Positions 39,068 to 48,113 of a stretch of DNA of 64,000 bases are shown here, in pieces. A program made the translations under genes and the position numbers. This stretch comes from Prochlorococcus marinus str. MIT 0917 (GTDB taxonomy: Bacteria > Cyanobacteriota > Cyanobacteriia > PCC-6307 > Cyanobiaceae). The number at the start of each line of letters is the position of its first letter. The first letter of the stretch is position 1. The stretch covers positions 1 through 64,000 of the forward strand of contig NZ_CP114784.1 of assembly GCF_027359575.1 (NCBI RefSeq). Reading direction: 5' to 3'. The notes below the pieces were generated by a model that ran no database searches, was not told where the DNA came from, and saw only the letters and a program-made list of their open reading frames with translations.

Positions 39068-40423
39068 GTGGAAAATCATTCATTAACAAAATCTCCTCTC
39101 TCCTTGCCTTCTTTTTCGATTCCGAAAATTAGTCTTTTTATTGGGCTAACTATTACAGGTCAATGGGTTTTAAGTGATGTGGCCCATATACCTGGGGGTG
39201 GACTTGGATTGCTATTAGGACTTGGTTGTATTTTTTATTTTTTAAAACCAGGAAAGGTTTCATTTGATGCTCCCTCTACTGTTCAAGGATGGGTAAGAAG
39301 ATGTCATGACGTTTTAGAGAATTTTGAGTACTTACTTGAGGATGGAGAGCAAAGTGAAAGGAAAAAAGAAAGAATTAATTCCTTGCAAAAAATTATTGAT
39401 AGAAGCGAAGATCAAAGCATTGGTTTCTTGAAAACAAAAGGCGTAAAATTACCTGAAAAAGAGCAATTGGAAAAAGTTTTACGAATAAATAATCAAATAA
39501 AAGTTTCTTTTCCACCAGCTCTTCCTGTAAGAGATCGAAATTGGATTTTGCCAGATTTAATCCAAGAGCAAGATTTTATTGTTTATTCTTTAGCACTTCC
39601 AATGAGCGCAGCTGATCTTTTGTGGATTAAAAATATCCCTACAGATCAACCAGCCTGGCTAATGGTTGCAAGTAAAGAATCTACAGATTGGTCTGATGAG
39701 CGAAATGCATTAGAGGCTCAATTGCCAGATAGATGGACTAACAGAGTATTGAAATGGGATGGATCTCAAACAGAAATGGGAACGGTTCTTTCTCCAATTA
39801 AGAAACTTCTTGAAAATCCAAAGAAGAATACAGACATTACTAAGCAAAGACTTTTGTCTCGATTGCATACTTCTTGGCAAAAAGATTTAGAAAAATTAAG
39901 AAGAGAAAAATTCAAGGTTATTCAAACAAGATCTCAGTGGATAGTTGCTGGTATCGTTTTCGCCTCCCCTGTAGCCTCAACTGATTTGCTTGCAGTTGCA
40001 GTGGTTAATGGCTTGATGATCAAAGAAATGTCGAAAATATGGTCTTCCAAAATGAAGCCAGAATTACTTGAGGCAGTCTCACGACAACTAGCAATGGCTG
40101 CAATTGCTCAAGGAGTGGTCGAATGGAGTGGACAGTCCTTGTTGAGCTTGGCAAAGCTTGATGGCTCCTCTTGGGTTGCTGCTGGAACAATTCAGGCCTT
40201 GAGTGCTGCTTATTTAACAAGAGTGGTTGGGAGATCGATGGCTGATTGGATGGCTCTCAATAATGGAGTAACTCAACCTGATTTAGAACTTATTAAGCAA
40301 CAAGCTCCTCAACTAGTATCAAAAGCTGCTGAGCTAGAAAGAGTTGATTGGGTGGCTTTTTTAAAGCAATCAAAAGAATGGATTCAGTCTCAATCTATTA
40401 ATTACAAAGTTAAATCGGTTTAA
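39068..40423 (+). CDS. DUF697 membrane protein
   Basis: 451-residue protein with an N-terminal membrane region (about 22-60, IPGGGLGLLLGLGCIFYFLK), a soluble middle domain with a charged helical segment (about 90-130), and a C-terminal DUF697-type membrane domain (SQWIVAGIVFASPVASTDLL, AVSRQLAMAAIAQGVVEWSG). It resembles the membrane half of YcjF/GTPase-linked DUF697 proteins without the GTPase. Function unknown. The start is GTG at 39068. It sits alone, divergent from the RGG gene over 236 bp. Confidence 0.75.
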   Translation: MENHSLTKSPLSLPSFSIPKISLFIGLTITGQWVLSDVAHIPGGGLGLLLGLGCIFYFLKPGKVSFDAPSTVQGWVRRCHDVLENFEYLLEDGEQSERKKERINSLQKIIDRSEDQSIGFLKTKGVKLPEKEQLEKVLRINNQIKVSFPPALPVRDRNWILPDLIQEQDFIVYSLALPMSAADLLWIKNIPTDQPAWLMVASKESTDWSDERNALEAQLPDRWTNRVLKWDGSQTEMGTVLSPIKKLLENPKKNTDITKQRLLSRLHTSWQKDLEKLRREKFKVIQTRSQWIVAGIVFASPVASTDLLAVAVVNGLMIKEMSKIWSSKMKPELLEAVSRQLAMAAIAQGVVEWSGQSLLSLAKLDGSSWVAAGTIQALSAAYLTRVVGRSMADWMALNNGVTQPDLELIKQQAPQLVSKAAELERVDWVAFLKQSKEWIQSQSINYKVKSV

Positions 40424-40455
40424 GTTTATAACTTTTATTCTGGTATCTCTTTGAC

Positions 40456-40476
40456 TTATATTTAGATAAAATATAA
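40456..40476. promoter_or_regulatory. Candidate operator palindrome in the metal-transporter promoter
   Basis: A perfect 8-bp inverted repeat, TTATATTT (40456-40463) and AAATATAA (40469-40476), around AGATA. It sits between a -35-like TTGACT (40451-40456) and an overlapping -10-like TATAAA (40472-40477), 22 bases before the gene start. The shape fits a Fur-family type operator, but the all-AT content means chance must be excluded. Confidence 0.4.
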
Positions 40477-40497
40477 ATATTTTCTAAATTCAAATAT

Positions 40498-41463
40498 ATG
40501 TTTAATAAAAAGGTTATTTCTGATTATATTTATAAGAAAAACAAGATACTTAGTTTATCTATTTTCCTTGCTTTAAATATTTTATTACTGACAGGATGTG
40601 TAAATAAAAATACCTATAGACCAAGTAATGATAAGCCTTTCGTTTTGACTACTTTTACAATTTTGGCCGATCTTGCTAGAAATGTTGCTGGGGATAGACT
40701 TCTAGTTAAATCAATAACGAAACCAGGAGCAGAAATCCATAGTTATCAATTTACACCTAGTGATATTGTAAAAACTAAAGGAGCAAAACTGATTATTGAA
40801 AATGGTTTAGGCCTTGAAGCATGGTTTTCGAAATTTATGATTAGCACGGGTGATATTCCCAATGTGAAATTAACCGAGGGGATGAAGCCATTATTGATAG
40901 AGGGAGATGCTTATTCAGGGAAGCCAAATCCTCATGCCTGGATGTCACCCAAAAGAGCTATGAAATATGTAGATAAAATAGTTGATGCTTTTATTAAAAT
41001 CGATCCTAATGGAGCTCTTGAATACTCATCTAACGCTTCAACCTATAAAGCTAAACTTGAAACGCTTGATAAAGAGCTAAGAGATTCTTTATCCTCTATT
41101 CCTAAAGAAAGAAGATTTTTGGTGACATGTGAAGGAGCCTTTACTTATCTGGCCCGTGATTACGGAATGAAAGAGGCATATTTGTGGCCAGTTAATGCTG
41201 AAAGTCAAGTAACCCCTAGGAGAATGGTGAATCTAATAAAAAAAATCAAAGAAAATGAAGTCCCAACAATTTTTTGCGAAAGTACTGTCAGTGCAGAAGC
41301 ACAAATGGAAGTCGCGAAATCAAGCGGAGCTGTTTTTGGTGGGACCTTCTACGTTGATTCACTCTCAGATCTAAATGGTCCTGCTCCTACCTATATAGAT
41401 TTACTAAGGCACAATGTTCGATTAATTACAAAGGGCCTATCTATTTCAGAAGTTAAAAAATAA
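40498..41463 (+). CDS. Metal ABC transporter substrate-binding lipoprotein, Mn/Fe type
   Basis: Cluster A-I (ZnuA/MntC superfamily) binding protein, 321 residues, with a lipobox LLTGC (C34), so anchored to the outer face of the cytoplasmic membrane. Predicted metal ligands: H81 (EIHSYQF), H146 (NPHAWM), E212 (CEGAFTYLARDYG) and D287 (FYVDSLSD). Zn-specific ZnuA usually has a third His where E212 sits and carries a His-rich loop, which is absent here. The H-H-E-D set is that of Mn/Fe binders such as MntC/PsaA. First gene of a three-gene operon: it shares 1 bp with the ATPase gene (TAATG). Confidence 0.87.
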   Translation: MFNKKVISDYIYKKNKILSLSIFLALNILLLTGCVNKNTYRPSNDKPFVLTTFTILADLARNVAGDRLLVKSITKPGAEIHSYQFTPSDIVKTKGAKLIIENGLGLEAWFSKFMISTGDIPNVKLTEGMKPLLIEGDAYSGKPNPHAWMSPKRAMKYVDKIVDAFIKIDPNGALEYSSNASTYKAKLETLDKELRDSLSSIPKERRFLVTCEGAFTYLARDYGMKEAYLWPVNAESQVTPRRMVNLIKKIKENEVPTIFCESTVSAEAQMEVAKSSGAVFGGTFYVDSLSDLNGPAPTYIDLLRHNVRLITKGLSISEVKK

Positions 41464-42260
41464 TGAACCCAATTTTTAAAAGCCATGAGAAAGATTTTAT
41501 GCGTATTGAGGCAGAGCAAGTTTGTGTTGACTACAACGGTACAGTTGCTCTCTATGACGCAAGTTTGAATTTAAAAGCGGGATCAATATGTGGTCTTGTG
41601 GGTATGAATGGTGCAGGAAAATCAACTTTTTTCAAGGCTCTAATGGGTTTTGTTAGACCTTCAAGGGGAAAAATTAGGATCAATGGTATAAAGGTTAATG
41701 ATGCCCAGAAGGAGCAATCGGTTGCATATGTTCCACAAAATGAAGGTATAGATTATTCATTTCCCGTGAGCGTTTGGGATGTTGTGATGATGGGGAGATA
41801 TGGCGCTATGAATATTTTCCGAATACCAAGAGAATCTGATAGGAGAGCCGTTGTTCATGCTCTTGAAAGAGTTGATCTTTTGGATCTCAGAGAAAGACCA
41901 ATAGGATCTTTATCAGGAGGGCAACGCAAAAGAGCTTTTCTTGCAAGAGCAATTGCTCAGCGGGCATCCGTACTTCTTTTAGACGAGCCTTTTTCGGGCG
42001 TTGATGTGCCTACTGAAAAGCTTATGGCTGAGCTATTTCTTCAGTTTCGACAAGAAGGTCATACTATTTTGATATCTACTCATGATTTGAATCATGTGAG
42101 AGATTTTTGTGATTTTGTTGTCCTAATCAATAAGACTGTTCTTGCTTATGGTGAAACCTCGGAAGTTTTCACTTCGGAAAATCTAAATAAAACATTTGGA
42201 GGTATTCCACCAAATCCTTTATCAGGGCCGACTTCAAGTAAAGATTTTATAAATGAGTGA
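41463..42260 (+). CDS. Metal ABC transporter ATP-binding protein
   Basis: 265-residue ATPase with Walker A GMNGAGKST (47-55), Q-loop (YVPQNEG), signature LSGGQRKR, Walker B LLLDEPF and the H-loop STHDLNH. Typical MntA/ZnuC-like partner of the upstream lipoprotein and downstream permease. A second start (M13, MRIEAEQV, at 41499) is possible and would remove an unusual leading segment. It overlaps the permease gene by 8 bp. Confidence 0.93.
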   Translation: MNPIFKSHEKDFMRIEAEQVCVDYNGTVALYDASLNLKAGSICGLVGMNGAGKSTFFKALMGFVRPSRGKIRINGIKVNDAQKEQSVAYVPQNEGIDYSFPVSVWDVVMMGRYGAMNIFRIPRESDRRAVVHALERVDLLDLRERPIGSLSGGQRKRAFLARAIAQRASVLLLDEPFSGVDVPTEKLMAELFLQFRQEGHTILISTHDLNHVRDFCDFVVLINKTVLAYGETSEVFTSENLNKTFGGIPPNPLSGPTSSKDFINE

Positions 42261-43125
42261 ATTTCTAATTTCCATTACGCCAATTGATTGGTTATTGGAT
42301 CCATTAACTCATGACTTTATGAGAAGAGCTTTAATGGTTAGCGCTTTAGTGGGAGGTGTTTGTGGCCTTTTATCTTGTTATATGACCTTAAAAGGTTGGG
42401 CCTTGATGGGTGACGCGGTTTCCCATGCGGTTATGCCAGGGGTTGTTGTTGCTTATGCATTAGGGCTCCCTTTTTCCTTAGGTGCTTTTGTTTTTGGAGT
42501 TGGTTCAGTTGCTTTGATTGGATTTGTTAAACAGAAATCTAGAATTAAAGAAGATACAGTAATAGGACTTGTTTTTACTGGTTTTTTTGCATTAGGACTT
42601 GTATTGGTTTCAAAAATTAAAAGTAATATTGATCTAATGCAAATACTTTTTGGAAGTCCTCTAGGGATTTCTCGTTCAGATGTTAACCAGACTTTAATAA
42701 TTTCGTTTATTGTTATATCTATATTGCTTATATTTAGAAAAGATTTAATGCTTTATTGTTTTGATGCTAAGCATGCTAGATCTATAGGAATTAATACAGG
42801 TATACTTCATTATTTATTATTAACTTTATTATCTCTATCAGCAGTAGTTGGTTTGCAAACTGTTGGTATTATTCTAGTAGTGGCAATGCTTATTACGCCT
42901 GGTGCCACAGCATACTTGCTGACTGATCGTTTTGATCAAATGACTTTATTAGCAGTTATTAGTAGCTCATTCTCAAGTATTCTAGGTGTTTATATAAGTT
43001 ATTGGTCCGATATTGAAACAGGTGGATCTATCGTTTTAGTTCAAACATTAATATTTTTAATAGCATTTTTATTCGCTCCAAGATATGGAATATTTAAAAA
43101 CCAAACTTTTATAAATAATAATTAA
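42253..43125 (+). CDS. Metal ABC transporter permease
   Basis: 290-residue ABC-3 family permease, about eight or nine membrane segments. GWALMGDAVSHAVMPGVVVAYALG near the N-terminus is the characteristic motif of MntB/ZnuB/TroC proteins, and GIILVVAMLITPGATAYLLTDR is the cytoplasmic coupling helix region. Together with the lipoprotein and ATPase it forms a complete importer, likely for Mn2+ (photosystem II needs manganese). The final gene of the operon; the DUF4336 gene follows after 12 bp and may be co-transcribed. Confidence 0.92.
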   Translation: MSEFLISITPIDWLLDPLTHDFMRRALMVSALVGGVCGLLSCYMTLKGWALMGDAVSHAVMPGVVVAYALGLPFSLGAFVFGVGSVALIGFVKQKSRIKEDTVIGLVFTGFFALGLVLVSKIKSNIDLMQILFGSPLGISRSDVNQTLIISFIVISILLIFRKDLMLYCFDAKHARSIGINTGILHYLLLTLLSLSAVVGLQTVGIILVVAMLITPGATAYLLTDRFDQMTLLAVISSSFSSILGVYISYWSDIETGGSIVLVQTLIFLIAFLFAPRYGIFKNQTFINNN

Positions 43126-43137
43126 ATTAAGCAAACA

Positions 43138-44316
43138 ATGAGCAACCTTTCTACTGAACAAAAATGGAGTTGGTGGCCACTTTTACCGCTCTATCCTTAT
43201 GGAAGAAAAAGAACAATATTCAGGGAACTAGTTCCTGATCAGATTTGGAGTTTTGAACAACTTCAGGGTATTTATTATGTAGCTGTCCCAGTGAGGCTTT
43301 TGGTTGTAAGAGTAAAGAATGGATTAATGATAATTAACCCTCTCCCTCCTACCGAAGAATTGCTAAGAGACATTGATGTGATTGTGAAAAAAATCGGTCC
43401 CGTAAAAACAATTGTTTTACCAACGGCCTCTGGTTTGGAACATAAAATTGCTCTTCCTGCTTTGGCTAGAGCCTTTCCTGATTCAAAAATATGGGTTTGC
43501 CCAGGGCAATGGAGTTTCCCATTTCAGCTGCCTTTTGATTGGTTGGGAATTCCCTCTAAAAGAACAAATATTTTATTGGCTGATGGATTCCCTCATAGTG
43601 ATTATTGTGACTGGATTTCATTGGGACCAATTGATATTGGATTAGGACGCTTCCAAGAAATATCTTGTTTTCATAAACCATCAAAATCTTTATTAGTTAC
43701 TGATGCGCTTGTAGGGATTGAAGATACGCCTCCAGAGCTATTTGATTTAGACCCTACCCCTTTATTGTTTCATTCAAGAGAGAAGGGGGATGAAGAGCTT
43801 ATTGATACGCCAATTGCAAGAAGAAAAGGATGGCTTCGTTTGGTTCTTTTTGCTTCGTACTTAAGACCTGAAAAGTTGGAGATACCAAAAATAAAAGAAA
43901 TTTTTGGAAACGCTTTTAAACCAAATTTAAGAAATAAAAGAGCACATTTTGGCATATATCCTTTTTCTTGGCAGAAAGGCTGGGAGATGTCTGCTAAAAA
44001 ACTTGTTGGAAAAAATACACCATTAGTACAAATAGCTCCTGTAATAGAAAGGCTGGTTTTCCCTAGAGGACAAAAAGCTTTAATAACTTGGTTTAATAAA
44101 GTTGAATCTTTGCATGGTCTTTCTTGGTTAATATCTGCTCATTACAGTGGGAAAGTTAGATTTTCAAAAAATGCTGTAAAAGAGTTAAAAAATAAGATCA
44201 AAAAGTCAGATTGGGCTACCAGTAAAGGTGATTTTGGATTCTTAAGTTGGTTAGATAAAAAATTAATAAAAATCGGCGTAGTACCCAGAGACCCTCTGAA
44301 AAAATTTAGTGATTAA
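43138..44316 (+). CDS. DUF4336 domain protein
   Basis: 392 residues. The N-terminal part (WSWWPLLPLYPYGRKRTIF, then VRLLVVRVKNGLMIINPLPP) resembles DUF4336, a family related to metallo-beta-lactamase folds in cyanobacteria and plants. The canonical HxHxDH metal motif is absent here, so hydrolase activity is doubtful. The C-terminal region (about 240-390) contains basic segments and could be a separate domain. The function is unknown. It may read out of the metal-transporter operon 12 bp upstream. Confidence 0.72.
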   Translation: MSNLSTEQKWSWWPLLPLYPYGRKRTIFRELVPDQIWSFEQLQGIYYVAVPVRLLVVRVKNGLMIINPLPPTEELLRDIDVIVKKIGPVKTIVLPTASGLEHKIALPALARAFPDSKIWVCPGQWSFPFQLPFDWLGIPSKRTNILLADGFPHSDYCDWISLGPIDIGLGRFQEISCFHKPSKSLLVTDALVGIEDTPPELFDLDPTPLLFHSREKGDEELIDTPIARRKGWLRLVLFASYLRPEKLEIPKIKEIFGNAFKPNLRNKRAHFGIYPFSWQKGWEMSAKKLVGKNTPLVQIAPVIERLVFPRGQKALITWFNKVESLHGLSWLISAHYSGKVRFSKNAVKELKNKIKKSDWATSKGDFGFLSWLDKKLIKIGVVPRDPLKKFSD

Positions 44317-44321
44317 AGTGA

Positions 44322-44666
44322 TTAAATTTTATCTGGGTCGACTGACATTTCCTCGTCGGACAAAAGGGTTTCCTCTAATTGTTTCCTTTGCTCCATTTGT
44401 CTGAGAAAGTAACCTGTCATCATCGCAGAGGCTAATAAACTAGCCAAATTATCCTTGCTAGAAGTTACTTTTACCTCAAACTGCTCTCCAGGAAGCATTC
44501 CAAGTAAACCTTGAACATTGTGTCGGATTATTTCTTGAATTTCGGGACTGGCAGATTTTGCGACTCTTTGCAAAACATCAGCAGGTTGATCTTGTAAGTA
44601 CTGAATTAGAGCATTTGCCTCGTGGCCCTCATTATTGTCTGTAGCTAAAAATTCAGGATTAAACAT
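44322..44666 (-). CDS. DUF760 family protein
   Basis: 114 residues, mostly helical, matching the DUF760 family of cyanobacteria and chloroplasts: NALIQYLQDQPADVLQRVAK, SPEIQEIIRHNVQGLLGMLP and SLLASAMMTGYFLRQMEQR. The family has no established function. It converges on the DUF4336 gene with a 5-bp gap and is 62 bp from the start of lepB's minus-strand end, so it probably follows lepB in one transcript. Confidence 0.82.
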   Translation of the reverse strand: MFNPEFLATDNNEGHEANALIQYLQDQPADVLQRVAKSASPEIQEIIRHNVQGLLGMLPGEQFEVKVTSSKDNLASLLASAMMTGYFLRQMEQRKQLEETLLSDEEMSVDPDKI

Positions 44667-44728
44667 CCAGTTTTTTCCATGTAATTACACAATATCGCAA
44701 AACGTACTCCAATAAAATTTAATTTAGG

Positions 44729-45295
44729 TTATGGGAACCGAATAGGTCCTATTTTTTTTAATGGCCAGTACCTTGCAAGCGCAGTACCTATAAGATTTTT
44801 TTCTGGGAGAGCTCCCCAAATATGAGAGTCTAAACTGTTATTTCGGTTGTCTCCTAAGACCCAAAGTGAATAGTCAGGTACATTTATTGCGTCCATTTCA
44901 TATTGGATAGGTTCTTTAATCCAAGGTTCTTTTATTTCTTTTTCATTTCTATATAATTTCCCATTAGTAACTTCTATTTTGTCTCCAGGTAATCCAACGA
45001 CTCTTTTTATTAGCGCTGAACCATCACTGTAGCCTGCTTCTGTAAGGATTTTTGGAGGTTTGAAAATAACAATCGTATTTAAATTTAAATGTTTATTTAG
45101 TTTATTATTAAGTCTTGGGGTTATTTTTTCTATCAATATTCTGTCTTGAATTTGCAAAGTTGGAATCATTGATCCAGATGGAATCCATCTAGGCTCAACT
45201 GCTTGCCATCTTAATAAAAGCGCAATTAATATCCAAACCAACAATCCTTTCCAGCTATTTTGGTTTTGATTCTTTTTTGATCCAGTAGATGTCAT
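44729..45295 (-). CDS. lepB: Signal peptidase I
   Basis: Membrane-bound serine/lysine protease that removes signal peptides from exported proteins. 188 residues with one N-terminal membrane anchor (about 16-32), the catalytic Ser S42 (PSGSMIPTL), the general-base Lys K97 (LIKRVVGLPGD) and the C-terminal box GDNRNNSLDSH. The length fits the short cyanobacterial LepB forms. It diverges from menD. Confidence 0.95.
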   Translation of the reverse strand: MTSTGSKKNQNQNSWKGLLVWILIALLLRWQAVEPRWIPSGSMIPTLQIQDRILIEKITPRLNNKLNKHLNLNTIVIFKPPKILTEAGYSDGSALIKRVVGLPGDKIEVTNGKLYRNEKEIKEPWIKEPIQYEMDAINVPDYSLWVLGDNRNNSLDSHIWGALPEKNLIGTALARYWPLKKIGPIRFP

Positions 45296-45358
45296 GAATT
45301 TTCTTTGTTTTATTTACTTGTTGGAAAGTTTTTTACAAAAATTGAAGTAGTTTTTCTT

Positions 45359-47155
45359 TTGGCAATTTCACTAGCTCGTTACAATTTTTTTATCAGCTTA
45401 GAGCTTCTTAAAACTCTAGTAGCTAAGGGAGTGAAATATTTTGTTCTTTGTCCAGGTAGCAGATCAGGCCCTCTTGCTTTAGCAGCAGCAAGTCTCTCTA
45501 GAAGAAAAGAATTAAATCTCATCACCTCAATTGACGAAAGGTCGGCTGCATTCCTTGCTTTGGGAATAAGTGCAGCTAGTGGGCAAGTAAGTTGTGTCAT
45601 TACAACTTCTGGAAGTGCTGTCGCAAATCTTTTGCCGGCTGCTGTTGAAGCAGATAGGTCATGCCATCCTCTCTTGTTTTTAACTGCAGATAGACCTTTG
45701 CGATTAAAAGAATGTGGAGCTAATCAAGCAGTTAATCAGCAGGATTTTCTTAAGTCTGTTTGTAGACATTTTGATGAATCTCCAAAAGAAGGAATTCATT
45801 TGATTTCAAAAGAGAGGCTGACATCCTTAGTTAGGAAATCATTCGAAATGGCTTCTAATATTCCTGGACCAGTTCATATTAACCTTGCTTATGAAGAGCC
45901 TTTGCATCCTTGCGAAATTGACCAGAATAAAGTTCTTGATGGATGGGGCATTGAAGGATTTTTAAAGGAAAACATCACTTTAAATAAGGTTGAGGTCGTT
46001 AAAAATTTTCCATGTTTAAAAATACCAAAATTAGATCCATTTTCTTCAGGAATAATTATTGTTGGGCCATGGAGAGGAAAATCAAAACAACTTGTTTCTT
46101 TTAGGGGCGCATTAAAGAAATGGCAAAAATTAACTGGATGGCCAATTCTTGCTGATCCACTCTCTGGGCTTGAAAATGATCAAGAGGGTTTAATAAATCA
46201 CTGGGATATTTTTTTCTCAATAGGTTTATTTGAAAAAATCAAAGAGATTCAGGTTTTACGTTTGGGTCCAATACCTCCAAGTAGAGAATTACAAACTTGG
46301 CTTAAAAAAACTGGAAAAGTTCAATTACTTATTACTGAGGGAGATAGTCGAAATCTTGATCCAATAGGTGGCTCAACACAATTTAGTGAAGGTTTTTCTT
46401 GTTGGGTTGATAAATTGCTTGAGGGTATTCCTGTAAAGCCGGCAATAGATAAAAAAATTGTTAGTCAAAAGTTGACTAAAGAGCTTATAAAGTATGATTT
46501 ATTTATCCATGATTGGCTTGATAAAAGGTTATTCAGAAATGGGTTAATTACTGAACCTGCTTTAGCTAGATTGCTTCCTCGCTTGTTACCAGATTCTATC
46601 CCTGTGATGCTTGCTTCAAGTAGCCCCATAAGAGATTGGTTGAGTTATTCGGGAGAGGGGGCTTTCTTAAGAAGATGTTTCGGCTTTAGAGGGGCTTCAG
46701 GAATTGATGGGACACTCTCAATGGGCATGGGATTATCAATGATTATGGGTAGAATGATATTGGTCACTGGTGATTTAGCACTTCTTCATGATACAAATGG
46801 TTGGCTATTTTCAAAGGATAAGAATACTAGTCTAATTGTAATCATGATTGATAATGGTGGAGGAGGGATATTTAATCAATTAAATATAGATAGAATTGAA
46901 GAAGGAGATTTTGAAGAAATTTTTCTTATGCCTCAGCAAGTTTGTCATCTTACACTTGCTAAAGCCTATGGATTGAAATATAAGCAAGTTTCTTGCTTGG
47001 ATGATTTAGAACAAGCAATTGAATGGAGTTTCTCTTTGTCAACAAATGTATTAATAAGAGTTTGTACTAACTCTCTTGAAGATCATAGATTGAGAGTAAG
47101 TTTAATTGATGACCTGAAAAAAACATTATCTGAGAATTTATCAACTTTTGACTAA
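45359..47155 (+). CDS. menD: SEPHCHC synthase (menaquinone/phylloquinone pathway)
   Basis: ThDP-dependent 2-succinyl-5-enolpyruvyl-6-hydroxy-3-cyclohexene-1-carboxylate synthase, for phylloquinone (photosystem I cofactor). Pyr domain with VLCPGSRSGPLALAAASLSR and SIDERSAAFLALG (catalytic Glu), central domain, and ThDP-binding PP domain (TGDLALLHDTNGW, IDNGGGGIFNQL). The frame runs to a TTG at 45305, only 9 bp from the lepB start; I prefer the TTG at 45359, which gives 598 residues and leaves 63 bp of shared upstream DNA. menB follows after 15 bp. Confidence 0.94.
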   Translation: MAISLARYNFFISLELLKTLVAKGVKYFVLCPGSRSGPLALAAASLSRRKELNLITSIDERSAAFLALGISAASGQVSCVITTSGSAVANLLPAAVEADRSCHPLLFLTADRPLRLKECGANQAVNQQDFLKSVCRHFDESPKEGIHLISKERLTSLVRKSFEMASNIPGPVHINLAYEEPLHPCEIDQNKVLDGWGIEGFLKENITLNKVEVVKNFPCLKIPKLDPFSSGIIIVGPWRGKSKQLVSFRGALKKWQKLTGWPILADPLSGLENDQEGLINHWDIFFSIGLFEKIKEIQVLRLGPIPPSRELQTWLKKTGKVQLLITEGDSRNLDPIGGSTQFSEGFSCWVDKLLEGIPVKPAIDKKIVSQKLTKELIKYDLFIHDWLDKRLFRNGLITEPALARLLPRLLPDSIPVMLASSSPIRDWLSYSGEGAFLRRCFGFRGASGIDGTLSMGMGLSMIMGRMILVTGDLALLHDTNGWLFSKDKNTSLIVIMIDNGGGGIFNQLNIDRIEEGDFEEIFLMPQQVCHLTLAKAYGLKYKQVSCLDDLEQAIEWSFSLSTNVLIRVCTNSLEDHRLRVSLIDDLKKTLSENLSTFD

Positions 47156-47170
47156 ATTTAATTTAAAAAA

Positions 47171-48064
47171 ATGACTTTAAAACCTATTACTCCTAACAAT
47201 ATGTCTAGAAGAGTTCTCCCGGGGGAAATTATTACCTCATGGGTTTCTATTGGTGAATACAAAGATATCTTGCTTGATATAAGTCCTGAAGGAATTGCTC
47301 GTGTTGCGATAAATCGTCCTGAGAAAAGAAATGCTTTTCGACCTCAAACAATTTCAGAACTTTGTGATGCATTTATTAGAATAAGAGAAGATCCAAAAAT
47401 TGGAGTTGTTTTATTTACAGGGGTAGGACCTTCCAAAGATGGAAAGTTCGCTTTTTGTTCTGGCGGAGATCAGGCTATACGTGGAAGTGGAGGATACCTT
47501 GGAGATGATGGCATCCCGCGTTTAAATGTCCTTGATTTGCAACGTATAATTAGGAGCCTTCCTAAAGTAGTCATTGCGCTTGTCCCTGGTTTCGCTATAG
47601 GGGGAGGACATGTTTTACATTTGATTTGTGATCTGAGTTTGGCGGCAGATAATGCAATGTTCGGTCAAACAGGACCTAAAGTTGGGAGCTTTGATGCAGG
47701 GTTTGGTTCCAGTTATTTAGCAAGGGTTGTAGGTCAAAAAAAGGCTAGAGAAATTTGGTTCCTATGCAGGAAATATGGAGCGAAGGAAGCATTGGATATG
47801 GGGCTAATAAATGCCATCTCACCCATTAATTTGCTCGAGTCAGAAGGTGTTAAATGGGCTAGGGAAATACTTCAAAACAGTCCAACCGCCATAAAGTGTT
47901 TGAAATTTTCTTTTAATGCTGATACAGATGGATTAGCAGGTATCCAAGAGCTTGCTGGCCAGGCAACACATCTTTTTTATACGACTGATGAGTCAAAGGA
48001 GGGAAGAAATGCTTTCATGGAGAAAAGGGATCCTGATTTCTCCGAATCAAAATGGCTTCCATGA
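47171..48064 (+). CDS. menB: 1,4-dihydroxy-2-naphthoyl-CoA synthase
   Basis: Crotonase-family enzyme that closes the naphthoquinone ring in phylloquinone synthesis. 297 residues: [14 protein letters not shown] near residue 57, the CoA-binding [16 protein letters not shown], an oxyanion-hole strand with [39 protein letters not shown] and the C-terminal [15 protein letters not shown]. These match MenB rather than a generic enoyl-CoA hydratase. A second start at MSRRVLPGE is possible. Forms a menDB operon; glgA follows after 49 bp. Confidence 0.96.
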   Translation: MTLKPITPNNMSRRVLPGEIITSWVSIGEYKDILLDISPEGIARVAINRPEKRNAFRPQTISELCDAFIRIREDPKIGVVLFTGVGPSKDGKFAFCSGGDQAIRGSGGYLGDDGIPRLNVLDLQRIIRSLPKVVIALVPGFAIGGGHVLHLICDLSLAADNAMFGQTGPKVGSFDAGFGSSYLARVVGQKKAREIWFLCRKYGAKEALDMGLINAISPINLLESEGVKWAREILQNSPTAIKCLKFSFNADTDGLAGIQELAGQATHLFYTTDESKEGRNAFMEKRDPDFSESKWLP

Positions 48065-48113
48065 TTTTATTTGGTTTATCCAAAAAAATAAAGCTTTCTT
48101 TTTCATGAATTAA

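Noticed and set aside
43138-44316. Metallo-beta-lactamase hydrolase
   Set aside because: The HxHxDH metal motif is missing; only a distant DUF4336 similarity remains.
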